This document shows positions 1-12,200 of a DNA stretch of 64,000 nucleotides, in pieces; within the stretch, counting starts at the first letter, position 1; each line of letters opens with the position of its first letter. Source of the stretch: Amoebophrya sp. A120 (taxonomy: Eukaryota; Sar; Dinophyceae; Syndiniales; Amoebophryaceae). The notes beneath the pieces are model-generated. The model worked only from the letters and a program-made list of their open reading frames with translations, ran no database searches and was not told the origin of the DNA. The position numbers were made by a program, and so were the translations under genes. Where the stretch lies: contig CAJINV010000002.1 in the NCBI GenBank assembly GCA_905178155.1, forward strand, positions 1,952,922-2,016,921, given 5' to 3'.

Positions 1-1340
1 CGGACGCCGGCGTGCGGCGGATCAACACGGAAAACGAGCTCGCTGGTCGCTGCGCGCACTGAAGGCACACGTCGAACCACGCCAGCAAACAGAGACACGG
101 ACGCGGCCGCCCGGATGCACGGTGGGGCGCGAGACAATCGGCGCGGGCGTGCAAAGGCGGAGAACCCACACCACCGGGCCCGCCCAAGGGAAGGGGGGCA
201 CAACGACTCACCCCGGTGCCCGGGCCGGGCACGAAGACGGGGGGCCGCATTTGCTGCGCGCCTCGGGGGGCCGGGCCGGCCTATTTATGACCCCCAGGCC
301 CAAAGCCGGCCGCCCACGCCATGCATCCACGCGGCGCCGCCTTCCAGCGCAAAAAGGGCGGGCCTCCTTGGGGCAATGAGGGCAGCGCCGCCAACTTTGG
401 CGGCCGACGCCTTCGGCGCGCAAATATATGACGCGCGCCGGAGCGGGCGTGCCGGCAAAGGACCTGCGAAAAGCGCGCGGAACACACTGCAGGCCGGCGG
501 GGCCGGGGGCAGGATGGGGCAGACGGCGAAAGCGGCAGCGGCTGGCGTAGCAAAATTTTGGCTCGTTCGATTTGCTGACCGCACGGAGCGCGCCTGCTGG
601 GGCGCGCCAGCGGCTTCGATTGCTAGAGGAAACGAAGGAAGGGCCACGCCAGCAGCTTCTCGGACGTTGGGTTTTTTTTGAAAGGGCGACGGGACACGCT
701 GGCGCCAGGGCCGAGCAGCCTAACAGTAACGGCGTCGGCCCGGGCGCAACACGGAAACTGCGGCGGGCCCCCAACACTGAACGTCGCCCGCCAAGGCTTG
801 CCCGCTGCCGCCGCGCCTTGCCGCTTTGCGGCCCAGTGCGAAGGCCCCCGCCCCAAAGAAACCAGAGGCGCCCGGGCAAGGCGGGCGCCTCTTTTTTGGC
901 TTTTTTTGAAGGCGCAGGCCCAAGGTTTCGGCCCCCCGAGCACCTTCGCCCTGTGCGTCTCCTCAATGGGGTGGCGCTCGCCTTTCCGCTCTTTTGCGCA
1001 TGCCTCGCGCTCTCTCTTTCACGGGCACGACTCGCACCACCCGGCGCGCCCATCGACGACTCTTGGATCGCCATCGCGGAAGCTGCTGGGCTGCAAAATC
1101 TGGCCACTGCAAACAGGTTGTCCGACTTACGTAAGCCCGTCGCTATTTGCTTTGCGGGAAAGTTGCTGGGGCTCAGCAACAACGTCGCCGCGAACGGCTC
1201 TTGGGCGATTGGCTGGCCATTGAAAATCCGCAGAGTTATGGGCCCAACTAAGTCTAGAGGGCACCAGGGGCGGCCATGGGGCCCCAGTGCAGTGGGGACG
1301 CGCGCCCACCCTGCACCGCCGCGCTTTCAACAGACCGCCG
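1..1340. other. GC-rich tract at window edge, no credible gene
   Basis: This stretch is visibly much richer in G and C than the following AT-rich spacer. Several reading frames are open at once on both strands, as expected from GC-rich DNA, but none shows a domain, a plausible composition or an ortholog I recognise. It resembles in composition the interior of the 1.9-kb intron element at 20826-22742 and the tract at 60960-62060. It may be mobile-element DNA, but I could not find its ends. Confidence 0.5.
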
Positions 1341-2279
1341 CTTAGTTATCATTTCGTTGAACAACCGACCACGCTAGCAGCAGAACAGGTAGAAGACGAC
1401 ACTTGGTTGAACAAGCCTGCAAGCAAATCTAACTCTCGCGGTTTATCTCCGAGTCTTGCACAAGCGACCCTCTTGCGCCACTGACTCGTCAAAAGACGAT
1501 TTTCGTATGAGTTTTGAAATGTTGATGGTTTGTGAGTCAGATTCTTCAGAAGTACAAAGCATTACAGGATCTTTTGCCCGTTTTTTTGTCCTCACCGCGT
1601 CAAGAGTTGACGACGACCTTTGATGTTGCTCGACAAGGATAAAAGAAAAGTAGCGTAGTTTCTTCACACAGAGCTAGTACGAGTTAGTAGGTGGGGCTGG
1701 TCGGTATCAAATAAAAGGCACCGCCACAGTCCATATCCAATTGCACATGGTAAATCAATTGCGTGCGTGCTTGTTCGGAAAATTAGGGTTTTATAAACTT
1801 CACAATGGAGTCGAGAGACAAATTCGTAGTTGCGCAGGACAGTAATTGCTAAGCGAAAGCGTGCACTTGCTCTGAAAGAAACAGCGACCACTTAGCGCTC
1901 AACAATTTGAATTTCCGACCGCAACATCGATCCTCTCTTCTTGGACTCCCGGTTTTTGACATGTTGGCTTGCTGCTGTCTTTGGCAAAACAAGTCGAAAC
2001 ATGAAAAGAATTAGCGGAATTATATACGTCGAAAATAGTCAAGGTGTTGTATTTAGCGGCGCAAATTCAAATCTAAAACTAAGACATAGCGATGGAAATA
2101 AACTAAGTGCATTAGCGAAGAAAGCATACTTAGGTCTACCTTTACTTTTGCCACCACCTCCTTTATCAAGCTCCATGAACTTATTGATGCTAGGGAAGCT
2201 CGTCTCGTCATCTCTTCATAACACCAGATAAACCTCAACCAGAGCTCCTGCTGCACCTCCTCTTATCCGATACTACAAA
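1341..2279. other. Intergenic spacer downstream of desaturase gene
   Basis: AT-richer DNA between the GC-rich tract and the stop codon of the desaturase gene. It should hold that gene's 3' UTR. I see no supported gene, RNA or repeat here. Confidence 0.5.
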
Positions 2280-4869
2280 TCAGTTCAACTTGTCCTTCGC
2301 GTCCGCGACATTTGAGAAAAAAACGTCCACCCAATCCACATCATAATCCGGTTCGTTGGGGAAGTACGGCCGCCCGTCCCAGGTGATCCTCTATCAACTG
2401 TAAAAGTGTCTGAGTCTGGAAGATGGTAACTTGTCATGGTAAATCTGGAGCATACAAAAATCTGTGTTGCATGAGTGCCAAAAGCTTTCCACTTTCGACC
2501 AAGTTGGGAAGGAGTTTCTCATGCAGGATACGTATGGCAGAGACCTCCACGTCCACCTCGCAGAGCCTGTCATGCTAAGTCCCGCATTCCAGACCTCATG
2601 GGCCATGGAAAAACTGCATGACAAGCTTACACTCTCCCAGACCCAGACATTTTTGCAATTGATATCCTTCTCCCCAAAACGAAGCATTTGAACGCGTAGG
2701 TGACTAGATTGTCGACTCGCAAATTCTATCAAGTGCAAAAATGTCTGGGTCTGGAAGGATGTAACCTGTGATGCGGATTTCAGAACACACAAAAATCTCT
2801 CATGCATAGGTAGCAAAAGCTGCTCACTCTCTGTCACCAAAATGGCGGATTTGTCATGCAGGAACGGCATTGCGGAGGCTTCTCGAAACCTGTGATGCTA
2901 GAGCTTCCATGCCAGACCTTCTGTGTCATGCAGAAACAGCATGACTCTTCCAGACCCAGACATTTTTACATTTGATAAATTCGGGTGCTGTTCCTTCTCC
3001 ACCAGCATCTTGCTAATCTGCGGGTACTTCGTCCAGTGGCAACTTGGCCGCAAGTGGTGCGCTGTGTGGAAGCCGTTGTTGCACGTGAAAAAGTTGATCC
3101 ACTCCCCGACAAAATCCCGCGCGAAGTTGAAGTCCGGATCCCACAGCTTGTTGCCGTTTTCATCCCGGATTTCTTTTGTCGTTGTGTTGTCGTCGGAGTT
3201 GTCCTTCGTGGAATCGGTGGACGATTCTTTGTCGTTGTTTACTGTATCTACTTCCTTCTCGATTTTACTCGTATCAACCTTTACTGGTGCTGGTTCCGCG
3301 ACTAATGCAGCTGCTGTGAGTTCAACCTCCGACATCGGTCGAGCAGCAACAGCAACACCGCTCTGCGGGGGAGAGCAAGAAACTCGGCTCAGCAAATTAG
3401 TTGCGGTTTCCGAGCCCAGTTCTTGTTTCGCTTTTTCCCCCAGCACGTCCTTGTCAAAAATCACCTTCTCCCATTCCTCCTTTTTCTTCTCGATATCAAC
3501 AGACTTTTCTTCTTCTTTCACCACGGTTTGACTTCCCTTTGCGATGTAGGGATCCGGGGTTTCGCCGAGCTCGCGAAGGACCAAGCAGCCGTCGTGCTGC
3601 AGCATGTTCATGGTGATTAATGCGAGCTTGGCCCAGAGCTGGGGGATGAGAAGGATCCACCACCATTGTTGGAAGTAGTTGTAGGCCAGGTAGATCTGAT
3701 AGATGTTTTTGATTTTGTAATATTGTTTGCATGTGATTCTTGCATGACAGGCAACTTTTCAAATTTTGCTTCTGCATGACAAAGAAAAATCAAAAAACAA
3801 CCACATTCTATACCTGCAATGGGTAGTACGCCACCTGTTCGATGCGCATTCGGTAGTAGAGCCAGACGTTCCCCTTGGAGTACGCGATCATGAAGTATTT
3901 GTTGTCCGTAGGAATACAGTGGTAGGAGACCGAAACCCCGAAGAGCAGGCAGTTGATAAGGTTGTACCTTTGATAGAGTTTGTTGTATCATTAGCATTAC
4001 AAATTGCATTTTTCCTTTTCCAAAATTTGTCATGCAATTCCTACCAATGCGATACATTTTTGTCATGCGTAAACACTAAAAAATTGTCAATACCTCCAGC
4101 GCATCCTTGTCGTCCGGAAGCTGTCCTTTGGCGTCTGCACGTACTTGTGGTGCGACAAGTTGTGCCCGGGGATTAAAGTCGACACCGGGTGCCCATACGT
4201 GTGCGTCAAAACGATGTTCCACAGAGTGTTCACGTGGTAGTTCTTGAACTGCGCGAAGTGGATGCAGTTGTGCACGATCGTCGCGCAAAAAAACGCGAAG
4301 GAGCAGGCCGCAATGATCCAACAGAAATCAAGAACCCCGATTGCTGTTTTGATCCCAAATTCCTGGGAGAAGAACGGTAATTCGTTCGCAACCGCTGGGT
4401 TCAAAACCTCTTGTTGTAAATATTGTGTGATTCTCCACTTCCCGGGGACCAGTTCCTCCGCTGCTTTATACCTCGGATCGAATTTGTACAGCCACCATCT
4501 CCACGCGACCAGGGAATAATACGTCCCGACCAGCCAGAAGGTCCGCAAGTCCTGGTAATGCTTGAGGTTGCAGGCGGTCGCGATTTGTTGGAGGAGGGGT
4601 TTCGTGTACAACCGGAAGAACTTGCTGGAAGAAGATTCGTTTGTGGTGGAGGGTGAGGATTTCTTCAGCTGACCCGCGCCCGGTCTGGTGTAAGGAGTGG
4701 GCTTTGATGTCGTGGTAGAAGCACTAGACGGTTTTATGCAGTCCGCGGGGGGGATTAGGGCGGCTTGCTGCTTTTTTGCCGAGTTGGAAATGTGCTTCAA
4801 TTCGTCATCTGCCTCCTTGTTCCGCTTGCGCATGGGGGACTCGGAGTCCCGCGTGCTGCTGTCGGACAT
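2280..4869 (-). CDS. Membrane fatty-acid desaturase, 603 aa, five exons
   Basis: Exons (5' to 3'): 4869-4094, 3967-3814, 3695-2978, 2721-2665, 2386-2280; total 1812 nt. The start is the ATG of MSDSST. The protein has the three histidine boxes of the membrane desaturase superfamily (PF00487): HNCIH at about residues 200-204, HNLSHH at 236-241 and HTAHH at 520-524. These bind the di-iron centre that inserts a double bond in an acyl chain at the ER membrane. Hydrophobic stretches flank the boxes, and an MNMLQHDGC segment (from about 339) precedes the last box. The first ~110 residues are Ser/Pro/Lys-rich and probably disordered. Unusually, about 130 acidic low-complexity residues (360-490) sit between the membrane block and box 3. 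Two introns are GT-AG and two are TIR elements. Substrate and double-bond position cannot be told from sequence. Confidence 0.88.
2392..2664. mobile_element. Introner, family A (desaturase intron 4)
   Basis: Ends carry the family A repeat (GCAAAAATGTCTGGGTCTGG type; here one base differs, GTCTGAG) in inverted orientation. Flanking 5-bp repeat TCCTC/TCCTT. Removal with one repeat copy joins ...LGRR to ITWDGRP in frame. Confidence 0.88.
2727..2977. mobile_element. Introner, family A (desaturase intron 3)
   Basis: Family A inverted ends; identical AATTC on both sides. Removal joins ...EKEQHPN to LRVDNLV in frame. With the neighbouring element it isolates a 57-nt exon. Confidence 0.9.
3696..3813 (-). 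other. Canonical GT-AG intron (desaturase intron 2)
   Basis: 118 bp. Starts GTATAG and ends TATCAG on the coding strand; joins YYPLQ to IYLAYNY in frame. No terminal inverted repeat seen. Confidence 0.85.
3968..4093 (-). other. Canonical GT-AG intron (desaturase intron 1)
   Basis: 126 bp. Starts GTATTG and ends CAAAG on the coding strand; joins MRWR to YNLINC in frame, just after the second histidine box. Confidence 0.85.
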
Positions 4870-6254
4870 GGTGGTAGGTTGGATGTGCCCACAGCGTCTT
4901 CAAATAGTTCTGCTAGAAGTTTTTAGTCGTCTCCTGATGTTCGTCCTACTCGATTGAAAGGAAATTCAAATTTCGTCGTAATGTTTTCTACTTATCCGCT
5001 TGCGCTGACAAGGCAGAGGACAAAAAATCTCTGTAGTTAATGCTTTGTACCACGTATTGTTCTTACGGAAAAAATTGCTTTGGGATAGTACAACAGCCAG
5101 CGTAGTTTAGAGCCCTAGTTCCAGTATGTACTTCGCGGTCGCGATATGTATGTTAGTGTGTCGTGTTCGTTATGCGTAGTGGAAACTACTAGCGAAGATC
5201 GTACAGTGCTGTTGCGCAAAATAAACCTCGAAGGGCGAAACAATGCGTTTACTACTAGATCATACAGGAAACTACAGTGTCAGCACGCCTGTGTTAGGTT
5301 GTCCTCGGTAGAGAAACTCCTACACCTTGGGCAACACAGGCAGAAAAAGTCCAAAACTCGTGCTCGTCGTATACTGTATACGATTTTTTTTACAACTACA
5401 TGCGTAAATGTGGCAATGCTCAGAATTATGCGTGCGTGACTAAGCTGAAGCCATCACCAGGGGGGCTCACTGTGTGTAATTGGATGTTTTTGAATTTGTT
5501 ATCGCTTCCTTGCTTATGCTACTATGTCTCCCGACATTTTTTTTACCAATACCAGGACATGCACGTTATAAATTTCGATCGGAGCGAGCGTATACGTCAT
5601 TTTATATTTTGTACGAGACAAAAAGTTGTACGACACCGAGCGCATTCTTGCATACTTAGTTCCAATTCAGAATGAACGACTTGCTCTTCATCACGCCATC
5701 TCTACTGCTCAACGTTCCTCATGGTACAGTCTACATTTCGCTGGTACGGCCACGCTCATTAGGTTCTTTTTTCTCATATCATTTCGAACGCCGATGGACA
5801 GAATTTCAAGTGTCTACTTCGAAGACCGATGTTCTGCGCGCAAACGAAAATTTTGTACGTTCAATTTGTTTCTTCTTGCCGCAGCAGTTCTCTATCGACG
5901 TCTATTTCTTGGAACGGATTCTGGTAGTACCTCCATCTCGAAACGGAAAATCAGTTAAATTTTCCAGAAGCTCTGCCTGTGATTTGTCTTGTGATCGCTA
6001 TAACATAAAGGTTCTAACAGCCGCGTACAGCGTCTGCTCGCTTTTATTCTGATCGCTATTTTTCTTCGTAAAAAATTGACTCTGAAACAAGTTCGCTATC
6101 TTTGTGAAAATCCAAATTCTGATCGCTATTGGAAGTCATGGTTCCGTAGCTTCTTTTGTCGAAACTATTACTGCTTCTATCTAATTGTACAAGGTCGCGG
6201 CCTCGTGCATGCGCAAAACGAAATCTGTCATGCGCAAAAGGCATTATATACTAT
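4870..6254. other. Intergenic spacer between desaturase and giant gene
   Basis: About 1.4 kb between the stop of the upstream giant gene and the desaturase ATG. Short open frames here are unremarkable in composition and I recognise none. It should contain the desaturase 5' region and the giant gene's 3' UTR. No RNA gene or repeat was recognised. Confidence 0.5.
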
Positions 6255-9200
6255 TCAAGAAAAATCCACTAGCAGGAAGTTCATCAAATCTCTATCCTTC
6301 AAAATTTCCGCTTCCTGCTTCTTCTTCTCATACTTTTCCTTCTCCAATTCCCACAACTCCTTTTCCTCTTTCTTATGAATCCCGTGCATGTCGATCCCAT
6401 TCGTCTTCGCCGAATCAATCTCGGAAATCGTCGTCGACAGCGCGAGGATCCGCCTGATCCGCTCCGTCACGTGCGACCGATGGTACGGGGGTAAGGCGGA
6501 AATCACCAATCTCGATTCGTATTTCTCCAAAACGTGTTTCAACAATTATCGTAAGGAAAAATCACACCTCCCCATATCAAAAAGGTACTTCTCAGAAAAT
6601 TTGTAATGCTGATTTGTGACCACAAATCTTTGTGTCTTGCAAGAAGGCAACTCTACAGTCTCCGCCACATTATGCAAGCAGTTTGTGATGCTGCTTGGGC
6701 TACAGCATAGACATTTGTGATGCTAATCGTCCACGTCAGACGTTCTGTACTCAGGCAGGGCATACGCCTGCAATGCTCTACTGCAAGACAGCTCTGATTT
6801 GTGTACGGAAATCCAGCATCAGAAACTTCGTTTTGATATGGGGAGGGGGGATTTTTCCGTTTGATAACAGTGACTGAAACCGCCCGTTTTCATTCAATTT
6901 CTTCACGTTTTCGTTGATCAGCGCGACGTACTGCCGCGGTCCGGTGCACAAGTTTCCGAGTATGCAGTGCAAAGGTATCGCACTCGTACTAATTGCAGCT
7001 ACGCATGACAACTTTCCTTCTTAAGCTAAATCAGCATTACAAATTCCATTTGTCATGCTGCGCCTATTTGTATTGCAATTCGTACTAGTACGATGTTTCT
7101 GCATTTCATACCGAGCAAAGCCAGGCAAAATTCTATCGCCGTGAAATTCTCTTCGTAGTAGAATTCCCGCATCAACTCGAATAGCAATTCCAGCCCCTCC
7201 TCCTTCGCGAAATTATGCTTCACCACCCCCTCCGCCGGACTCGGCACCCCGGGTGGTTGATCCGGTTCTTGGGTCAAGGGACTTGGGGAAACCAAGTGGA
7301 TCAGGAAGTTGAGAATCACCAGCACGAAGTATCTTGTTTCCAGAAATAACGATGTGGAAGACCTACTATTCGGATTACTGGATGGTTTCGTCAACGCGGA
7401 CACAATCCCGCCAGCGACGTCACTCAACCCCTGCACTGCCTCGCCGATCGCCTGGCCCGCTTTTCCGACCACCGCGGCAACTGCGTGGGCTGCGGTGTCT
7501 TCGTCGGAATAGTTATCGGCGTTGTCATAATTTTCAGCTGCATTATTTTCCACCGCAGCAGCCGATCTTCTATGTTTGTGCTTGTTCGGGATCTTCCCGT
7601 TCCGGTCTTTCAGCGCATTCCGCTGTTTGTCATGGTCCTCCCCCAGCATGTGCCGGTACATGGAGGTCTCGTGGAGGAAATCTTCCCCGTATTTCCCCTC
7701 AAATTTATCCACCGTTGACCCCAACCCGTGGTGGTTGCGGTAGAGCTCCTTCACGACGTTACTTCTCGTTTTCAACCCGCCGATGTGGCCTATGACAGTG
7801 CACAACTTCAACTCCCCCTTCCGCGCCTCATTTGTCATGCAAAATCGTAAATCCAGGCTGCGCATCTTGGCACTGTTTGCATGACAAGTTCTGGTAGCCC
7901 AAATAGCCCTTTAGTCCAGTGCACACTTGTCATGCACAACCGGCATTCTTGCTGATGCTTGTATTGCTGTTCATGCCATACAAATGAGGGGGAGGGAGAG
8001 TTGTGCACTGTCATATGGCCATGCCCTTGATCGTGTTGACTATGCGTCCCCGTGTGCCCGTCCTTCGCTAATAACGTTGCGACGTGCTTCGCCCGATGGT
8101 CATGCGACTGAATTCCGTCGAGATGTTGCCTCAAGTGGTTCGCGGACATGGAGTGGTGATTATTCTGCCCCTTTTTACTGGTGTGCGCGTTCGCGAAAGT
8201 ACTACTCTCATTCCCGGCATCTTTCGTTAAGCCGTACGTGAAAAACCGGTTCTGCGCTAATGCTGTGTGTCTTGTCCTCCGCAAATCGTTCAGCCTGTGC
8301 CGTAACAACGCGACTAAAATCACGTCAAACCCCGCTTCCATGATCTGCTGCCGGCCGAATTTCTCGCGTTTTTGGATCTCGAACAGGACAAGAATCGGGT
8401 AGAGAATGATCCTGTTCCCCTTGAGTTTCGCGGAAAAATACCGCTTCACGACAAGCAACATCGCGGAGCAGAGTAACCGCGTGTCGTGGGTTCGGTGTAG
8501 AGACCAAGAGGACCGTGGGTTCTCCGCGTCGAACTCGAAGTCTACGTCATCCGTTTGCACCGCGTCGAGCAACTGTAGTTCCTTTTTCGTCCGGACCCAA
8601 GAATCCTGCTCCACGTCCGCAACTACCGCTTTTCCGTCCGTCTTCCTGGTTAAGTTCAACTGCTGTCCGGAACTGCCTGCTTGCCTACCGCCGCCACTGT
8701 GCCCGACGAAGGACTGAATGACCCTCTCCACGTCAAACTGCCCCTCCTATCAACTGCAAAAATGTCTGGGTCTGGAAGATCCTGAGACCTGTCGCGCATA
8801 TTTTGCATGCGCCATGATGCCTGTGATGCATGCCCTAGCATCACAGATTTTTCGAGGGCTTCTGAATGCCTATTCCGCATGAAAAATGCCCTCTCCGCGT
8901 AGCAAGAATTGCACTTCCTTCGCTACTCATGCAATACAGATTTTTTTGGAATCCAAACGCAGCATCACAAGTTACATCCTTCCAGACCCAGACATATTTG
9001 CAGTTCATACCTCCTCCTCCTCGTCGATTTTGTGGTCGACGTCGTGTCTTCTGTGTCCTAGGTGCCGGAGCTCAAGCTCGCTCGTCATTCCGAAGAGTTG
9101 GTACTGGTTGGGAACTTTGAAATCCTGCGCGTGGAAAACTTTTTTCTCCAACCCGGACTGCTTCCGAAGCTCGATGTAGCGGGCTGGTAATTTTTTTTTT

Positions 9201-12200
9201 GTACTTAATTTGATTGTGATTGATGCAAACAAGCCATGGTGACGACGACAATTTCCATCAAGTTTAGTAGTGGGAGTGCTGAGATAACATGAGAAAAAAA
9301 TGCAAGAATCGTGCAAAGATGAAGAAATTGAAAAAACATCAAGTACACATCTTCGGTTCCAGCGCCTTGTCCCCCAGATCGAAAAACTTCTTCGCCCTCA
9401 ACTCCTTCTCCGTTGCCTTTTTCCGATACACCTTCCCTCCTAATAGCCCGATATCATCATCTTCTTCGCTCGACCAGAACTCAATGTCGCCCGGCTTCGG
9501 CTCCTCCGGCATGTTGATCGCACGGTGTCTGGCGAGCATATGCATTGCAAAAGCATCGTGCCCGTACTAATTGCGATCACGCATGACAGATCCATTTTTC
9601 TACCGGATCTAGCATGACAGATCGCATTTTCGTTCTTGAGTAGAGAATTTGTAATGCAAGAATGTACTAGTACGATACTTTTGCAATGCGTATCGCAAGT
9701 CTTTGCACCACTTTTTCTTCTCTTCCAACGACAAAAACTGCTCTTTGTTCATATCTTTCCGGTTTAATGGGTATTCCGTTATGTACAAAAACTCCCGCCA
9801 CTGCTTCACAAACCTGGCTCGAAGCGCAATATACCGGGATTCCAACGCCTCTTTCCCCATCTGCATGTTCTCATTCGCCTCCTTCATCAACTCCGCCTGC
9901 GTGTCGAACTCGTGTTGGAGAATTTCCTTCTTCCGCTGTTGGATCTTGTGCGTCAACAATTCCCGCACGACCGGGTCGTAATGCAACGCCGTCGCGATTT
10001 TCTCGTAGTTCGTCTCCTCATAATCGTCGTCCAAATTCGCCAGTTTTCGCACTTTATTCCTCCTATGCCCCGTTTTCGCCTTTTGCAGCATACTACCCGC
10101 GTCGGTTTTCGCGTTGATTCCATCATGTAAGTGCTTGTGGTCCGGGGTGTCGAACACTTCCCCGACTTGCGAAATCGCGGACTTCACCGCGTCCATGTGC
10201 GATTTCCCCGGGCGGCCGTTGAGTTGGGAATCATTGGAACCGGATTTCAAATCGAGTAGCATCATCGTCGCGCGGAATAAATGCCCGGGCTCGTACTGCG
10301 GCCCGCCGAGATAGTCGTGGAGACCGGAGATCTTTTCCACGTAGGGGTGGAGATCAAAATTCCTCGTTAAAATCCGCACACAGGACAGCACGATATCCTC
10401 GTGCTCCGCGAACTGCCGGAGGAGATCCAAAACTTGCGGTGTGTCGTTCGCGGTGACGAAGTCGTCAAAGTGTAAATGGAGGAAGCAAAACGTTTCCGCG
10501 ATGGTTTTGGAATCTGCGAAACGGGATTTCGCCAGATGGGTTAATCTCGTCAGTGATTTCAAAAACAGAGGGTATTTCGACAGCAGGTTATCGCCGGAAT
10601 GGACTGTTTTGTCCACGATTTCCTCGAAGTTGATCTTTTTCTTCTGGTGTTTTTTGTGTTTCTTCGTGGAGATTAACTCGGACACGGGAACTACATTTTC
10701 CACGTCCTCCAAAACGTGTTCTCCGATGTCCTGGACCAGATGCCCGAACGCCTCGGATTGCTTCAGGGTGGAATGCATGGCGGATTTCACGGAAGAAACC
10801 GCGTTCGTGACGCCCGCGACGAGGAAATTGGGTGGCTTTTTCTTCTTATGCGGGAGCTGGGGTCGTTGGAGATTAGCCCTGGTTCCTGTACCGGGACCTG
10901 AAGGGCCCGAAGCTGCACCACTTCCAGTTACTTCGTGGTGTCTACTACCTCCATGATGTCCACCGTGATCTCCTTCCTCCTCGCTTCCACTCGGCGTTTC
11001 CGGCGGGTAGAAGTCCTTGTGCGAATCCCCCGAGTGCAAAACCGGCTTCACGATCAACTCCTCAATCGCGTTTGTCAACGGTCCGTAGTCCCCCGGCTGA
11101 AAGAAGTACTTCGGAACTTGGTTGAGCTGGTTCTCTAGAGTATCCCACGAAAAAACTGTTTCACTGTGATGGTTTTGCAAGATCTGCATCACAAGTTTCT
11201 TACACATGACACAGAAAATTTGCCATGCTTCCTTCCAAAGGGAATACACCCTTAAAGAGTCAACGTCAAGGTCTTGCTGGTGTAGCAAGACAAATAGTTC
11301 TGTGTTCCATTTTATGCATCACAAGTTAAAAAGTTTTTTCTTGCGGTACAGAGACGTTCTGCCGTAATACGCCTCGTCCAAAACCGCTTCTTCGGGATCT
11401 ACCCTGCCGTGATGGCGCCCCTCGGTGTCCGAACCAGACTCCGAGTCGAACCCCGGCGCGTTCATTTTTTTCATTTGGTTTCGAACACCGGAGGGGAGAT
11501 TCTTCGCCACCGTTTTGGCCGCTTTCGCCGCGGTATCGGTTACGCCTTTCACCACTTTTCCGAGGAGTGTTTTCGCTCGATTCTGCACGTTTCCGGTTGA
11601 CTCCCCAGTGATCCCCTCGACTAAAGAGCCGACCGCAGCGCCGACCGTCGCGCCAACACCCGATGATTGGTCCTCCATGTGGACGATGCGGTTGATGTGG
11701 TCAATGGCGATCACGAGTTTCACCAAAATCTGCAACCCGATAGACTGCAACTTCCGTTCGAAAGGGTACAAATCCAAAATCTGGATCAAACACCCTAAAC
11801 AATCCTGGTTCCGCCCATCGAGCGACAAAATCGCGAAAAAAGCTGCCATCGACGGGGTTATTTCCACGCATTCTAGTGCTCTTGTTTGATTTCCCAAGTG
11901 TTTCCAAAATCCAAATGAGCGAACGAATTGGTCCAACAGCAAAGTTGTGTGAAACCGCTCGTCTTCCAAAACAGAGCTAGAAGAAACCCCATTGATCACG
12001 GTGTCCACCTCAAATAAATGCTTCAAACACAGCAACGCTTGCAGCAAAATCCTCGTGTCTGATTTGTGCAGTTGCAGTGCGTGGACGCAAATCCCGACTT
12101 TCTCCCTCAACCGGTAAAACCGGAATTTATTCCTCTGCTCAAACGATTCCCAGCCGAAGGTGTCGTGAAACGGGTCGTCGGTTTCTTCGAACTGCCCCTG

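Noticed and set aside
208-1345. Overlapping long open frames on both strands in the GC-rich left edge
   Set aside because: Stop codons are rare in GC-rich DNA, so several frames are open together. The peptides are Arg/Ala/Pro/Gly-rich and show no domain.
2392-9009. Repeated ~25-bp blocks as a CRISPR array
   Set aside because: The blocks are inverted ends of separate elements hundreds to thousands of bases apart, inside eukaryotic genes, with no regular spacing.
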